A DNA stretch of 64,000 nucleotides, from the NCBI GenBank assembly GCA_938042245.1, contig CALIRO010000002.1, positions 124,001 to 188,000 on the forward strand. The letters run 5' to 3'. Within the stretch, counting starts at the first letter, position 1. Each line of letters begins with the position of its first letter. The notes beneath the pieces were generated by a model. That model saw only the letters and a program-made list of their open reading frames with translations, made no database searches and was not told where the DNA came from. Positions 28,037 through 37,209 of the stretch are shown here, one piece after another. The translations under genes were made by a program, and so were the position numbers. The stretch comes from an uncultured Thermoguttaceae bacterium. GTDB taxonomy: Bacteria > Planctomycetota > Planctomycetia > Pirellulales > Thermoguttaceae.

Positions 28037-29683
28037 TTATTCATCTAATTTTACGTACACTACCACTTCCCCTACATTATCATGAAGCTGGGCAGGCGAT
28101 TCGTTGATCCGAAAATACAGGGTGCCGGAAACTTTAGGGGTCAGCCGGGCTTGCAGGCCCACAGGGATGGGGTCCAGGAGGCCGGTCCTAGCCTGCTGGA
28201 CCGCCGCCGGCGCCAAAGCAGCCCCTGCCAAACCAGAACGTTCGGGCCAAGAGACGAACAACTGCCGTCCGGAACCATCCGGGAGGGGCCGGCCCCCATC
28301 CGCACCAAAAGAAGGTTTGGGCGGAGAACCTAACCGGTCCAACAGGCTCCCAGAGGGTTGCCCGTCGGAAACGTCGGAAAAAAGCCACCGGTTGGAAAAA
28401 GCGGCGCCGGAACCGGGGCCATGGCTTTGGGGGAGGGGCTGGGCGCTTGATTCGTTTTGTTCCGGGCGTATGGCCGCCAGAAGCATCCCCAGGGGTCGGC
28501 CTCGGTAATATTGGATGCTGACTCCGTTCGGTTCGCACCACCAGATTTTCGGCTGTTGAGCCACCTGATACCGGCCGGAAGCGGTAAGGAGGTAAGTTCG
28601 GCCTGCTTGGACCTGCCAGCCGCTTGCCTGCCAACCCCGGTCCGCCTGCACTCGGATGTTCACTCCTTCTGGCGGGATCGGTCGGCCAAGCGGAAACTGG
28701 ATCGCACAGCGGCTGAAATCGTACCCATAGCAAATCTCATCGACAAACAGCTTCCATTCCTCGTCGAGCAGGCAGCGGTTTTCCCCCAGCAGGGTGAAAA
28801 ACCGCTCGGTAAATCGGCCATCCCGAACCCAACCGACCATCTGGCGAAACGCTGATTGATACCGGGGATGGCTGTCCAAAAACGCCGCCAACGCCCAAGA
28901 CCAACCATAAAGCTCGTTTTCGCCGGAAATCTGGGGGACAAGGCGAATCAACTGCTCCACGGAAAGCAGGCCCCGCTGTTGGGCGGCCTGCCGGACGATC
29001 TTGACCCGCCCCCACATCGGCACTTCCTCGGAAGAACGGGGAAGGTATTTGACCAGAAGTTTTCCGTCTTCCCAGCGGTGGGTGGCCAAAAGCTCCGCCA
29101 CTCCCTCCATGTACCAGGTCGGCCCGCAGGACCCCAAAAGGGTGATCATAAATCCATGTACTCCCTCATGAAGCATTAAATGCCGACGGTAATAGGCCGT
29201 GGGCTGCTCGTAAATCCAAAAATCATAGGACTTGGTAAAGCCGTTGGCAAACTTCGGTAGATCCGCCGGCAAAAGCCCTGCCTGCCGAAACCGTTCCGGC
29301 TCCCGCATCAATCGGCCAGTCATGCGCCACTGGGAGTATTTCTCTGGATCCAGGGCGAAATAGGAGCAGAACGGTTCAAACGCCTGATCGAAGACTTCCG
29401 GTAGGACGTCCAGTTCCGGATCGGGGGGCAGGTCCGTGTACAAGATAAGATGTTTTCCTTCCAGCCGACGAATCCCAGCAGCGGTAATCCGTTGGGCACT
29501 TACCGACTCCGGCAGCCTCGTTTTATCAGAGGCAAGTGCCGACCTTTGGGCGAAAAGCCCCCCAATCGGTTCCGCCGGTTCCAGTTGGGTTAGGCCTCCT
29601 GGGCAAACGCCTATCCAAACCGCCGCGGCTATCCAGAGGGCCAATCCCACCCAGCCATCCTGACTCCGACAACTCCCAAGCAT
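28037..29683 (-). CDS. Exported HExxH metallopeptidase-like protein with C-terminal beta domain
   Basis: The 548-residue protein starts with a signal peptide (about residues 10-30; GGGAGA-type site, GGGAGA, six to eight bases before ATG). His172-Glu173-Gly-Val-His176 forms an HExxH zinc motif and Glu193 in WYMEGVAE is placed like the third ligand of gluzincins. The N-terminal part LILYTDLPPDPELDVLPEVFDQAF resembles planctomycete peptidase-MA-like proteins. From about residue 355 a beta-rich segment (GWQVQAGRTYLLTASGRYQV) recalls a LecA-type carbohydrate-binding fold, which I regard as tentative. It is next to the sulfatase and probably co-transcribed with it. Substrate is unknown. Confidence 0.6.
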   Translation of the reverse strand: MLGSCRSQDGWVGLALWIAAAVWIGVCPGGLTQLEPAEPIGGLFAQRSALASDKTRLPESVSAQRITAAGIRRLEGKHLILYTDLPPDPELDVLPEVFDQAFEPFCSYFALDPEKYSQWRMTGRLMREPERFRQAGLLPADLPKFANGFTKSYDFWIYEQPTAYYRRHLMLHEGVHGFMITLLGSCGPTWYMEGVAELLATHRWEDGKLLVKYLPRSSEEVPMWGRVKIVRQAAQQRGLLSVEQLIRLVPQISGENELYGWSWALAAFLDSHPRYQSAFRQMVGWVRDGRFTERFFTLLGENRCLLDEEWKLFVDEICYGYDFSRCAIQFPLGRPIPPEGVNIRVQADRGWQASGWQVQAGRTYLLTASGRYQVAQQPKIWWCEPNGVSIQYYRGRPLGMLLAAIRPEQNESSAQPLPQSHGPGSGAAFSNRWLFSDVSDGQPSGSLLDRLGSPPKPSFGADGGRPLPDGSGRQLFVSWPERSGLAGAALAPAAVQQARTGLLDPIPVGLQARLTPKVSGTLYFRINESPAQLHDNVGEVVVYVKLDE

Positions 29684-29960
29684 CCACGTTCTCCCAACCT
29701 ACCTGCTAGATGTTTGCATTCTGTAGGGACTTTGGGGCCGGAGAAGCCTCCCGATGGGTTTCTCTTCCTAATCGCTACCTGGTATTATAATACGCTTTGT
29801 GTGCAATAGAGTACGATGGGGGTGCTTGGCTTTGAGGAAATCCCATGCTAAAGCCGAACCCTTTGGTCCAACGCAGCGTATTTTTCAATAGGGATCTTCT
29901 TGCCGGTTCATTCGAGCAGGGGAAGAATGGTTGGCATTTGACGTGCCTGATCGGTGGGCA

Positions 29961-31055
29961 ATGGTAGTTATGGTGGGCAAACGCGCTGTAGGGATCCGAC
30001 AAGCTGCCCTTGCTGGTTGGAGCCTTTGGTTAGGCGGCATTGCCTGGTTGAGCAGCATTGGCCTATGGGGGTGCCAATGGCGGAGCTCTACCGAAGTAGT
30101 AGTCTATAGCAGCTTGGAAAAAGAGTTGGTCGAACCGATTTTCCAGAGGTTTACGGAAAAGACAGGCATCCAGGTAGTCCTCTGGGAACCAACCTTGGTA
30201 AGTGGGGACCTTCTGAAGGCCGTGCAGGAGGAGGATGGCCGAGCCGTCTGTGGGCTTGTTTGGCATGTGGAACCGGTCCAAATGGGCCGTCTTCGCGAGA
30301 GGAACCTATTGGCTGCCTATGATTGGCCGGACACGCAGCGGTTCAGCCAATGGGCCAAATCGCCGGATGGGCGATGGCACGGCCTGGCCGCCCGAGCCCG
30401 GGTGCTGTTGCTTTATAGTCCCGCCTTTAAAGACCAAACACCCGACCAGATGCCCGGTTCCATCCTAGACTTAGCCGATCCAAAGTATCGGGGCAAGGCG
30501 GCGATGGCCGATCCGAATAGCAGTCCTACCGCCTCGGCCCATCTAGCTTGTCTTCTGGCCCTCTGGGGCCGAGAGCGGATGAACCAATTCCTCGGGCAGC
30601 TCCGGGAAAATCAGGTTCAGGTTTTTCCATCGGAAGCCCAAACCGCCCAGCAAGTGGCCGAGGGCCGATGCCTGGTGGCCCTGACCGATTCCGATCAAGC
30701 GATCCGGCAGATCGAAAGGGGCAGCCCAGTGTTGCTGGTGTATCCGGATCAGGGGGAAGATCAGATGGGCTGCCTGTTTTTGCCCAGCACGATTGGGATT
30801 ATCCGGGGTGCTAAACACCCCCAGGCTGCTCGACAACTAGCCAACTATCTCTTGGCGCCAGAAGTAGAAACCCAGCTTACCAACGGACCAGCCGCCCTGG
30901 TACCGCTAAACTACGAAGTTACCGCCTTCTGCCGAATCCGCAGTCCGGACGACATCAAGGCAATGAAGGTGGATTTCCAAACAGCAGCCGGGTACTGGAA
31001 GGAGGCTTGTCAACTTTTTGGGACCTTTCCCCCGGCGAGCAAACCCAGCCAATAA
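29961..31055 (+). CDS. Extracellular solute-binding lipoprotein, iron(III)-binding FbpA/AfuA-like
   Basis: Start choice is uncertain: ATG 29961 gives a normal signal, while a TTG at 29931 follows AGGGG by eight bases. A lipobox-like GLWGC (Cys near residue 38) suggests a lipoprotein. The mature part begins EVVVYSSLEKELVEPIFQRF and contains GSILDLADPKYRGKAAMADP, both typical of periplasmic binding proteins of the ferric-ion/polyamine class. No ABC permease or ATPase lies beside it, so the partner transporter is not in this window. A nitroreductase follows 25 bases later. Confidence 0.8.
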   Translation: MVVMVGKRAVGIRQAALAGWSLWLGGIAWLSSIGLWGCQWRSSTEVVVYSSLEKELVEPIFQRFTEKTGIQVVLWEPTLVSGDLLKAVQEEDGRAVCGLVWHVEPVQMGRLRERNLLAAYDWPDTQRFSQWAKSPDGRWHGLAARARVLLLYSPAFKDQTPDQMPGSILDLADPKYRGKAAMADPNSSPTASAHLACLLALWGRERMNQFLGQLRENQVQVFPSEAQTAQQVAEGRCLVALTDSDQAIRQIERGSPVLLVYPDQGEDQMGCLFLPSTIGIIRGAKHPQAARQLANYLLAPEVETQLTNGPAALVPLNYEVTAFCRIRSPDDIKAMKVDFQTAAGYWKEACQLFGTFPPASKPSQ

Positions 31056-31080
31056 ACCATACCTGGAAGGAGGTTTGAGG

Positions 31081-31602
31081 ATGGATGTGCTGACAGCGCT
31101 GATGAGCCGTCGGAGTGTGCGGAAGTATCAACCGCAGCCGGTGCCAGCGGAATTGATCGAAAAACTGCTCCGGGCTGCCATGCAGGCACCCAGCGTCCAA
31201 AACGCCCAACCTTGGGAATTTGTCGTCCTGGACGACCCGAACCTTTTGGCTCAGATCCCGAAGATTTGCCCGAATGCGCCGATGGCAGCCGATGCGCCGG
31301 TGAACATTGTGGTGTGTGGGAATCTAGACCTGGAAAAATCCAAGGGGTATTGGGTCATTGATTGTTCCGCGGCGATCCAGAACATGCTCCTGGCCGCCCA
31401 TGGATTGGGATTGGGGGCGGTTTGGTGCGGCGTCTATCCGCGCCAGCCGCGGGTCGATGGCCTCCGGCAGTTGCTGAGTCTTCCGGATCAGGTGATTCCG
31501 CATAGCTTGGTGGTGGTGGGATTTCCTGCCGAATCCCCCCCACCGGAGGACCGGTACCATCCCGAACGAGTTCACAAAAACCGATGGGGCCAAAAGGACT
31601 AA
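31081..31602 (+). CDS. Nitroreductase-family flavoprotein
   Basis: ATG 31081 has AAGGAGG eight bases upstream; the longer frame to 31018 overlaps the previous gene. The 173-residue length is normal. The N-terminal SRRSVRKYQPQPV is the classic FMN-binding start, followed by AAMQAPSVQNAQPWEF, and GLGLGAVWCGVYP near the middle belongs to the family core. Such enzymes reduce nitro compounds, quinones or flavins with NAD(P)H as dimers. Its close spacing to the solute-binding gene suggests one transcript. Confidence 0.9.
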   Translation: MDVLTALMSRRSVRKYQPQPVPAELIEKLLRAAMQAPSVQNAQPWEFVVLDDPNLLAQIPKICPNAPMAADAPVNIVVCGNLDLEKSKGYWVIDCSAAIQNMLLAAHGLGLGAVWCGVYPRQPRVDGLRQLLSLPDQVIPHSLVVVGFPAESPPPEDRYHPERVHKNRWGQKD

Positions 31603-31751
31603 CCCGGTTAGGCCATCAAATAATCCAACCGGCCGATCAATCTTACTCCTGGTAGCCAGCCAAAAAGGACCCTGCCAGCCAGGGTAGTTGAGATACCACT
31701 ATAGAAGGATTTCGGGCCGATCTTCTGCCGATCTTTTCAGGAGTTACTCTA

Positions 31752-32396
31752 ATGGAACCGGTGGGGTTTTCTAGGAAACCGAATCTAGAGGGCCAGCCAA
31801 AAAAGGGGGTAATGATCCACCTGGTTTGGTGGTTTGTTCTGGGGAGCATGTTCTTCTGGAGCTTTCTAAGCGGTGGAGATTTTGCCGGAGGAATGGACCA
31901 GGCCTCTGAGCAGGCTCCCCTTCCGAGGGGGAAACCCTCGGATGGGTGGCGAATTGATTGCCCCAATGAGGGAGATCAGGTGAAAATTACTCCCCAAAAA
32001 GAGGGGGTGCTCTTGGAAATCTCCTCCAAAAAAGGGATCGGACAAGCTACAGTGGAACGGACCACCGGAGCTTGGCCAAAACCCCTGATCCTTCGCCTCC
32101 ATCTGCGGGGTTTGGAATCGCTTCGGGTGGAGGGGGATCAGTGGGGTTTTGAAGCCTCCGTAATGAGTTATCCGCCGTATCAAACCCGCCTGCGGGTCTA
32201 TGGACCGGACCCATTGCCGCCGGTGGATCCGAAAAGTCCGTATTGGGTGGAAGTGCGGGCGTTGGATTCAACGGGCAAACCGAGCTCGAAAATCCCCTTG
32301 GAAGGCGGCTATTTTGAGCTGACCATCCCTGCTCTCTTCTTAGAAAAAGCCCCAAAAAAACTGCAAATCCACTGGATCGACTTCTATCGGGGCTAG
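31752..32396 (+). CDS. Exported protein of unknown function
   Basis: I do not recognise a named family. ATG 31752 has AGGAG at 31739-31743, eight bases upstream, which decides the start over ATG 31812. After a charged 20-residue leader comes a hydrophobic segment (about residues 21-45), then a soluble beta-rich domain. The end reads PLEGGYFELTIPALFLEKAPKKLQIHWIDFYRG; similar final segments occur in small exported planctomycete proteins. The protein carries no cysteine pairs or catalytic motif I can identify. Confidence 0.65.
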   Translation: MEPVGFSRKPNLEGQPKKGVMIHLVWWFVLGSMFFWSFLSGGDFAGGMDQASEQAPLPRGKPSDGWRIDCPNEGDQVKITPQKEGVLLEISSKKGIGQATVERTTGAWPKPLILRLHLRGLESLRVEGDQWGFEASVMSYPPYQTRLRVYGPDPLPPVDPKSPYWVEVRALDSTGKPSSKIPLEGGYFELTIPALFLEKAPKKLQIHWIDFYRG

Positions 32397-32629
32397 CCCA
32401 AAACACCCTTCTCCCCCCGCAGCAGCTTTGGTCCAAAGAAAACGGGCCATCAGACCCATACCGATTCGCCGATCCTAGGGCTTTCTCAACCTGGGGCCAG
32501 GTCTCCTCCATAGGAAACTGTTCCTCCCCAAAGGGCCATGTCTCCTGCTGCCCCCCCAAGCCTCGGAGCCGGAAATAAACAGCCGGCAATCAAAGAGGCC
32601 CCACTGCAGGGAGAAAGACCATACCGCGT

Positions 32630-32700
32630 GGTAACTTAGTCTGTCAGACTGAGTTTCCTGCCAGTTGAGTGAAAGACCTACCGTCTAACAAACGCTGGTT
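32630..32700. repeat. Dispersed repeat family 2, copy A
   Basis: An imperfect palindrome ACTTAGTCTG-T-CAGACTGAGTT (about 32634-32655) is followed by CCTGCCAGTTGAGTGAAAG and CCTACCGTCTAACA. The same order of blocks recurs at 61049-61120 and 62080-62137. The rest of the 355-base spacer 32397-32751 shows nothing else I can name. Confidence 0.6.
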
Positions 32701-32751
32701 CCATACAAGGGGGTTGCTCAGGCGGTGGGGACCGTGAGTGATTTTTAGGAT

Positions 32752-34191
32752 TCATTCCGGCCAGCGGATTTCCGGTACCACATAGGGCTCCCGGTACCAG
32801 CCGCGAACAATCTGGTTGGCCTCCGGATGATCTTTGATGCACTCGTTGGGGGTATCGCATTCCAACCAAGGGCCGAGCGTGGCGCTGTTGGGATCAATCT
32901 CATGGGCGGCCAGGTGTTCTAGGTAGCGATCGAACCATGCTTCCCAGCCGGGCGGGCCTTCTCGGACGGCGGTCCGTTGCTCGGCCAGGGAAGCCTGCTT
33001 ACCTACCCGATAGGAGATATTGCCGACATGGCAAATGCGGGTGGAAAGGTGCCCGACTTCGACGTCCGCGACGAGATGTTTGGGGTCGTTTCGACGGATG
33101 GCTTCGATGAAGTTGACGAAGATGTCGCCGCCGCCGGAGAAGGTGGCCATTTGTTTGCCGGACTGATCCCAGGCAGTTCGCCGATAGACGCTTAGCCAGC
33201 CGCCCTGGCACTGGACAATCACGCCGACCCGTTCGCCCCGGAAATCGGAGACCTCCTTGGAGTTTTTGGCGTGGCGGAGGTTCCGAGCCTCGTAAAAAAC
33301 GGGGGCTTCTGGAAAATCGTAGCAGATGATCTGGGTATTGGGCACATCGCAGGCGTCGTCCCAGACGAACCGGCCGCCGATGGACATGACCCGCCGGGGC
33401 AACTCGTCGGTGCCCAAAATCCACCGGGCCACATCCACCTCATGCACCCCCTGGTTGCAGGATTCGGCGTCGCCCTTATCCCAGGTGAAACTGCAATCAT
33501 ATTGGAGGCGATCCCGATAGACTGGCTCCTTTTTAGCCGGGCCGCACCAAAGGTCATAATCCAGCGTAGGTGGGATGGGCAGTGGTTCGGTCCGTTTGCC
33601 GCAACTGGTCCTCGGTTTATAGGCAAAACCATAGATGGCTTGGATTTTGCCCAGATGGCCTTCCCGCAGCCAGGCGATCATCTTTGGGATGGCCGAGTCG
33701 GCTCGGCGCTGGGTGCCAATCTGAACGATTCGGCCGTATTTTCGAGCGGCGTTGACCATCTGTCGGCCTTCCCAAATGTAATGGGAGAGCGGTTTTTCTA
33801 CATACACATGTTTTCCAGCCTGGCAGGCCCAGATCGTCGAAAGCCCATGCCAATAGTTCATCGTGGCGTTGCCAACCGCAACCACTTCTTTTCGGTCGAA
33901 GATACGCCGCATGTCTTGATACTGATCTACTTTGTAGCCGTACTTGGTCTCGATCAACCGAGCTGCTTGGGCAGTGCGCTCCAGATCGGGGTCCGCCACG
34001 GCGACAATTCGGACTCCCTTCTGGTTGGCAAAGCCGGGAATATGCGCCCCGATGCCCCGGATTCCTAAGCCGATCTGGCCCATCAGGATCTCTTCGTTGG
34101 CGCCGAAGACCCGAGCCGGTAGGACCATCGGCACACTCACCCCCGCCGCTGCAGCAGCAGCCTTTAGAAATCCTCGTCGCGAAATCTGCAT
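32752..34191 (-). CDS. Tat-exported Gfo/Idh/MocA family oxidoreductase
   Basis: ATG 34191 has GGAGGG about seven bases upstream and begins a Tat signal (QISRRGFLKAAAAAAG); the longer frame to 34512 is not supported. The 479-residue protein has the NAD(P)-binding GLGIRGIGAHIPG and the catalytic motif YVEKPLSH. The C-terminal half includes CSFTWDKGDAESCNQGVH and GTDELPRRV, typical of planctomycete exported members. It probably acts on a sugar-type substrate in the periplasm. A promoter at 34294-34322 points to it. Confidence 0.9.
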   Translation of the reverse strand: MQISRRGFLKAAAAAAGVSVPMVLPARVFGANEEILMGQIGLGIRGIGAHIPGFANQKGVRIVAVADPDLERTAQAARLIETKYGYKVDQYQDMRRIFDRKEVVAVGNATMNYWHGLSTIWACQAGKHVYVEKPLSHYIWEGRQMVNAARKYGRIVQIGTQRRADSAIPKMIAWLREGHLGKIQAIYGFAYKPRTSCGKRTEPLPIPPTLDYDLWCGPAKKEPVYRDRLQYDCSFTWDKGDAESCNQGVHEVDVARWILGTDELPRRVMSIGGRFVWDDACDVPNTQIICYDFPEAPVFYEARNLRHAKNSKEVSDFRGERVGVIVQCQGGWLSVYRRTAWDQSGKQMATFSGGGDIFVNFIEAIRRNDPKHLVADVEVGHLSTRICHVGNISYRVGKQASLAEQRTAVREGPPGWEAWFDRYLEHLAAHEIDPNSATLGPWLECDTPNECIKDHPEANQIVRGWYREPYVVPEIRWPE

Positions 34192-34293
34192 AGGAAAACC
34201 CTCCGAAAAAGTGAATAAAATTCCCCTTTTCCAGCAGAAGCACTTGCTGGACTCGACCTGCTGGGCAAATAGCCGCTCTCCTCTTTTGGGTTC

Positions 34294-34322
34294 ATTGTAC
34301 CAAGGAGGCTGGGTGAGTACAA
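34294..34322 (-). promoter_or_regulatory. Sigma-70-type promoter for the Tat-exported oxidoreductase
   Basis: On the minus strand TTGTAC (34317-34322) and TACAAT (34294-34299) are exactly 17 bases apart, about 95 bases before the start at 34191. Confidence 0.6.
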
Positions 34323-34878
34323 TTAAGCGGGGCTGGGCAGTGTTGCTCCGAAGACAGAATGTTTTGTGTACATCTGAATACCGACCCTTCGTTACATTCC
34401 CGCTAAGGGAAGTAGGTTCCAGGTTTTTTAGGAGGATGCCTCCGAGTCTCATTCTTGCAGAAGCGGCAGTCCAGAGACCAAAAATCCATCCGAAAAACCT
34501 GGATGGCTGCATTCGCTGTAGGGACCGGTTGCGCCATTCGGGTCAGATGTTACGATTTTACCCAGCAATCAGCCTCTGGCCCGTTTCCTCGAAGGGGAAA
34601 TGGTTTATGTCCCCCAAATTAGGTATATAAATTAGCCATTTTTAGGGGGGTGGCGCTCCTCTTTTCACTTTTCACCCGCCTGGCCTTCCCCAGGAGGTAG
34701 GGTTTGGACCCCCCCAGATCGAGGAATTTTTATCTTTCGGAGCCCCCGGAGCATTTGGCTGCTCCAGCTAGGAAAACGTCTGACCGGCCAGAGCCGATGG
34801 AGACAAAAGCCTCCATAGGTTCACTTCTGCAAGGGAGGGGCTTGCTTGCCGGAAATCTCTTCCCAACGGGGTTTTTGA

Positions 34879-34907
34879 TTGACACTGGCTTCTCAGGGAT
34901 TTACAAT
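34879..34907 (+). promoter_or_regulatory. Near-consensus sigma-70 promoter
   Basis: TTGACA (34879-34884), 17 bases, TACAAT (34902-34907). It precedes the coiled-coil gene at 35035 by about 120 bases. It is the best consensus promoter in the window. The rest of the 843-base divergent spacer 34192-35034 contains the opposing promoter and no gene I can support. Confidence 0.7.
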
Positions 34908-35034
34908 CAAAGATAAGCCCCTGAATGGAGAAAAAGCCGGGGGAGATTTTATCGGTCGGAAAGCCTTTTCTTGGCCGGAAAGGGTCGCTTGTCGGACCTT
35001 CTGTAGGTGAAGGGCTTTTTGAGGAGCAGTTTCT

Positions 35035-36474
35035 ATGGCTCGAGAACATCAAGGTCTTCAAATTGCGTTGATTATTTTTGTCATGTTAACTCTGGTGCTG
35101 GGCGTTACCACGTTCATTTTCTTTCGTCGATATGATGAGACGGCAATCAAACTGGTCGCGGAATCCCAAAAAGCTACTCAGGCCCAAACTACCGTTGGAA
35201 ATCTCCAAGCGGAAAAGGTGAAACTACTCAAATTTCTCGGCTTTCAGGAGTCGGACAAAATTGATACCGTCGAAGAGGAATGCCGGAAAGACTTTACCAC
35301 CTATGGAAGCACCTTTCCGGAAGAGCAGCGCACCTATCGGCAATTATTGAAATTGTTCCATGAACAGATTATCAAGGTCAACGAATTGCTGGAGGCCGAA
35401 AAAACCCAAGTCCAAACGTTAAAAAATATTAACGAACGCCGAGACGAAGAGGTGAAATCGCAAATTGACACAGCCAATGCTGCCCGAGACAAGGCTGGCC
35501 GAGACCTGGACGAAGAGCGGCGGAAATTTGCCGATGCCCACAAAGAGTTTACCAATCGCGAAGAGGCGCTCCGGACGGATCTGGAAAATGCCCGAAAGGA
35601 AAAAGAGGCTGCTCTGGCCCAACTGCAGAAGCAATTGGATGCTGCCACCAAGCAGATCCAAACTCTGGCCAACCTCAACGCGGAGAAATCCAAGAAGCTG
35701 GAAGACCTTGTCAAAGAGACCTTTGAAGTGCCTGACGGCCAGATTAGCTGGGTCAACCAGCGTCAGCGAACCGTCTGGATCAATCTGGGTTGGGCAGACG
35801 GCCTGCAACGCCAGACCACCTTTGCCGTCTATGATGCCGACATTTACGATGTGTCCAAAGGCGGCAAAAAAGGGAGCATTGAAGTTACCGAAATCTGGGG
35901 CGATCACTTAGCGGAAGCTCGCATCCTCGAAGATCGACCCACCAATCCGATCATGCCCGGCGACAAGGTCCATACGCCTCTTTGGACGCCGGGCGAACGC
36001 CGCCGATTTGCTTTGACCGGCGATATTGACTTGGATGAGGATGGCAAAAGCGATCTTCAAAAATTGCTGAGCTTTATTACTCTTCAGGGCGGCATCGTGG
36101 ACTGCTATCTGGACGACAAATCACCAGCCATTCTTACCGGAGAAGGCAAACCGGGCGGCAAAATGAATCTCAACACCCGGGCTCTGGTGGTCGGCAAAGC
36201 TCCGGAAGGTGCGGGCGGCAAAGAACGTCTTGATGCCTACTCCCGCATGCTCTCCGAGGCACGTCGATTAGGAATCCAGGAAGTCCCCTTAAAACAATTC
36301 CTCTCCCAGATGGGTTGGCGGGAAACAAGCCCGGTGATGACTTACGGCCCAGGGGCTAATCCCGCTCATTTCCGCCCCAAGCCACAGGAAGGCCTCCGGC
36401 CGGTCTCCGGCGGCAAAGTCAGCGAACTGTTCCAGGAGCGTCGGCCACCCGCTCCTAAACCCAGCGGAGGATAG
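35035..36474 (+). CDS. Membrane-anchored coiled-coil protein, function unknown
   Basis: GAGGAG lies eight bases before ATG 35035. The 479-residue protein has one N-terminal transmembrane helix (about residues 9-30), then a long charged coiled coil (about 40-225) rich in Glu, Lys and Gln, then a globular domain (about 235-430) beginning GQISWVNQRQRTVWINLG. A segment near 325-385 (LTGDIDLDEDGKSDLQKLL, with a later RALVVG) vaguely recalls a BRCT-like fold. The tail is Pro-rich. Proteins of this layout recur in planctomycetes; I do not know a function. Export of the long coiled coil into the periplasm is the likely topology. Confidence 0.75.
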   Translation: MAREHQGLQIALIIFVMLTLVLGVTTFIFFRRYDETAIKLVAESQKATQAQTTVGNLQAEKVKLLKFLGFQESDKIDTVEEECRKDFTTYGSTFPEEQRTYRQLLKLFHEQIIKVNELLEAEKTQVQTLKNINERRDEEVKSQIDTANAARDKAGRDLDEERRKFADAHKEFTNREEALRTDLENARKEKEAALAQLQKQLDAATKQIQTLANLNAEKSKKLEDLVKETFEVPDGQISWVNQRQRTVWINLGWADGLQRQTTFAVYDADIYDVSKGGKKGSIEVTEIWGDHLAEARILEDRPTNPIMPGDKVHTPLWTPGERRRFALTGDIDLDEDGKSDLQKLLSFITLQGGIVDCYLDDKSPAILTGEGKPGGKMNLNTRALVVGKAPEGAGGKERLDAYSRMLSEARRLGIQEVPLKQFLSQMGWRETSPVMTYGPGANPAHFRPKPQEGLRPVSGGKVSELFQERRPPAPKPSGG

Positions 36475-36504
36475 ACCCTCATCTCGTGGAAAGGATGGGC
36501 GAAT

Positions 36505-37119
36505 TTACCCCTTCTCGGGGAGCCTAGGAACGGCTTCCGAAAGTTTCGGTACGTGGAGTGGATTGGCTTGATGCCAACTGGGCCATTCTAAGTTCCCAGA
36601 GGCCACCGTAGGAAATTCTAAAGACGTTTGAGAACTAACGTTCATCTGATCTTCCGTAGCACAATCGGCCGGGGCTTTTGGGGCATCGAAGAGCTTTTTG
36701 GCCGGAGCTAATTCCCCGAACAGGCGGCTTCGCAGGTTTGCCAGCAGAAGAGCCTTTTTGCTCCAATGGCTAGGCAATTGATCGAGGTCAAATAAGTCAG
36801 GGTCTAGAAAGACCCGAGCGGGCATCTGGGCCGTGCGCATCTGGGCCAGTTGCCAAAGGACCCAACACTGACGCCAGCTCAACTTATGAGACCGACACAG
36901 GGCCAAAAAGAGGCTCCGGGGTCGGTTTTTCTTGCGCAGGATGGCCAGTAACCATTGGCTCACCATCCCCACCAACGCCACCAGCGCTGCCAGCAGGACC
37001 AACACGGTCCAAAACTGGTTGCCCTCCGGTCGGGCGGGAGCATTCTGAAAGTAGCGCAGCAGAGACTCCAGCCGATCTTGTCCGGTACTTGGAAGAACCA
37101 AAAAACCAATCTCTGGCAT
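36505..37119 (-). CDS. Small single-span membrane protein, unknown
   Basis: The frame extends to 37188, with Met options at 37155 and 37119; the last is chosen because AGAGG sits five bases upstream. One transmembrane helix is clear (FWTVLVLLAALVALVGMV). The cytoplasmic part contains RSLFLALCRSHKLSWRQ and RVFLDPDLFDLDQLP. No enzymatic motif is visible. It directly follows the HEAT-repeat gene on the same strand, so the two products probably work together. Confidence 0.6.
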   Translation of the reverse strand: MPEIGFLVLPSTGQDRLESLLRYFQNAPARPEGNQFWTVLVLLAALVALVGMVSQWLLAILRKKNRPRSLFLALCRSHKLSWRQCWVLWQLAQMRTAQMPARVFLDPDLFDLDQLPSHWSKKALLLANLRSRLFGELAPAKKLFDAPKAPADCATEDQMNVSSQTSLEFPTVASGNLEWPSWHQANPLHVPKLSEAVPRLPEKG

Positions 37120-37209
37120 TGCTGCCTCTTTCCAAATCACAAGAAGGTTTTGCATCGGCAAACCATCCCCCAACCCCCAGCTCCTCATGGGGCGAACACC
37201 GGTGCGGGT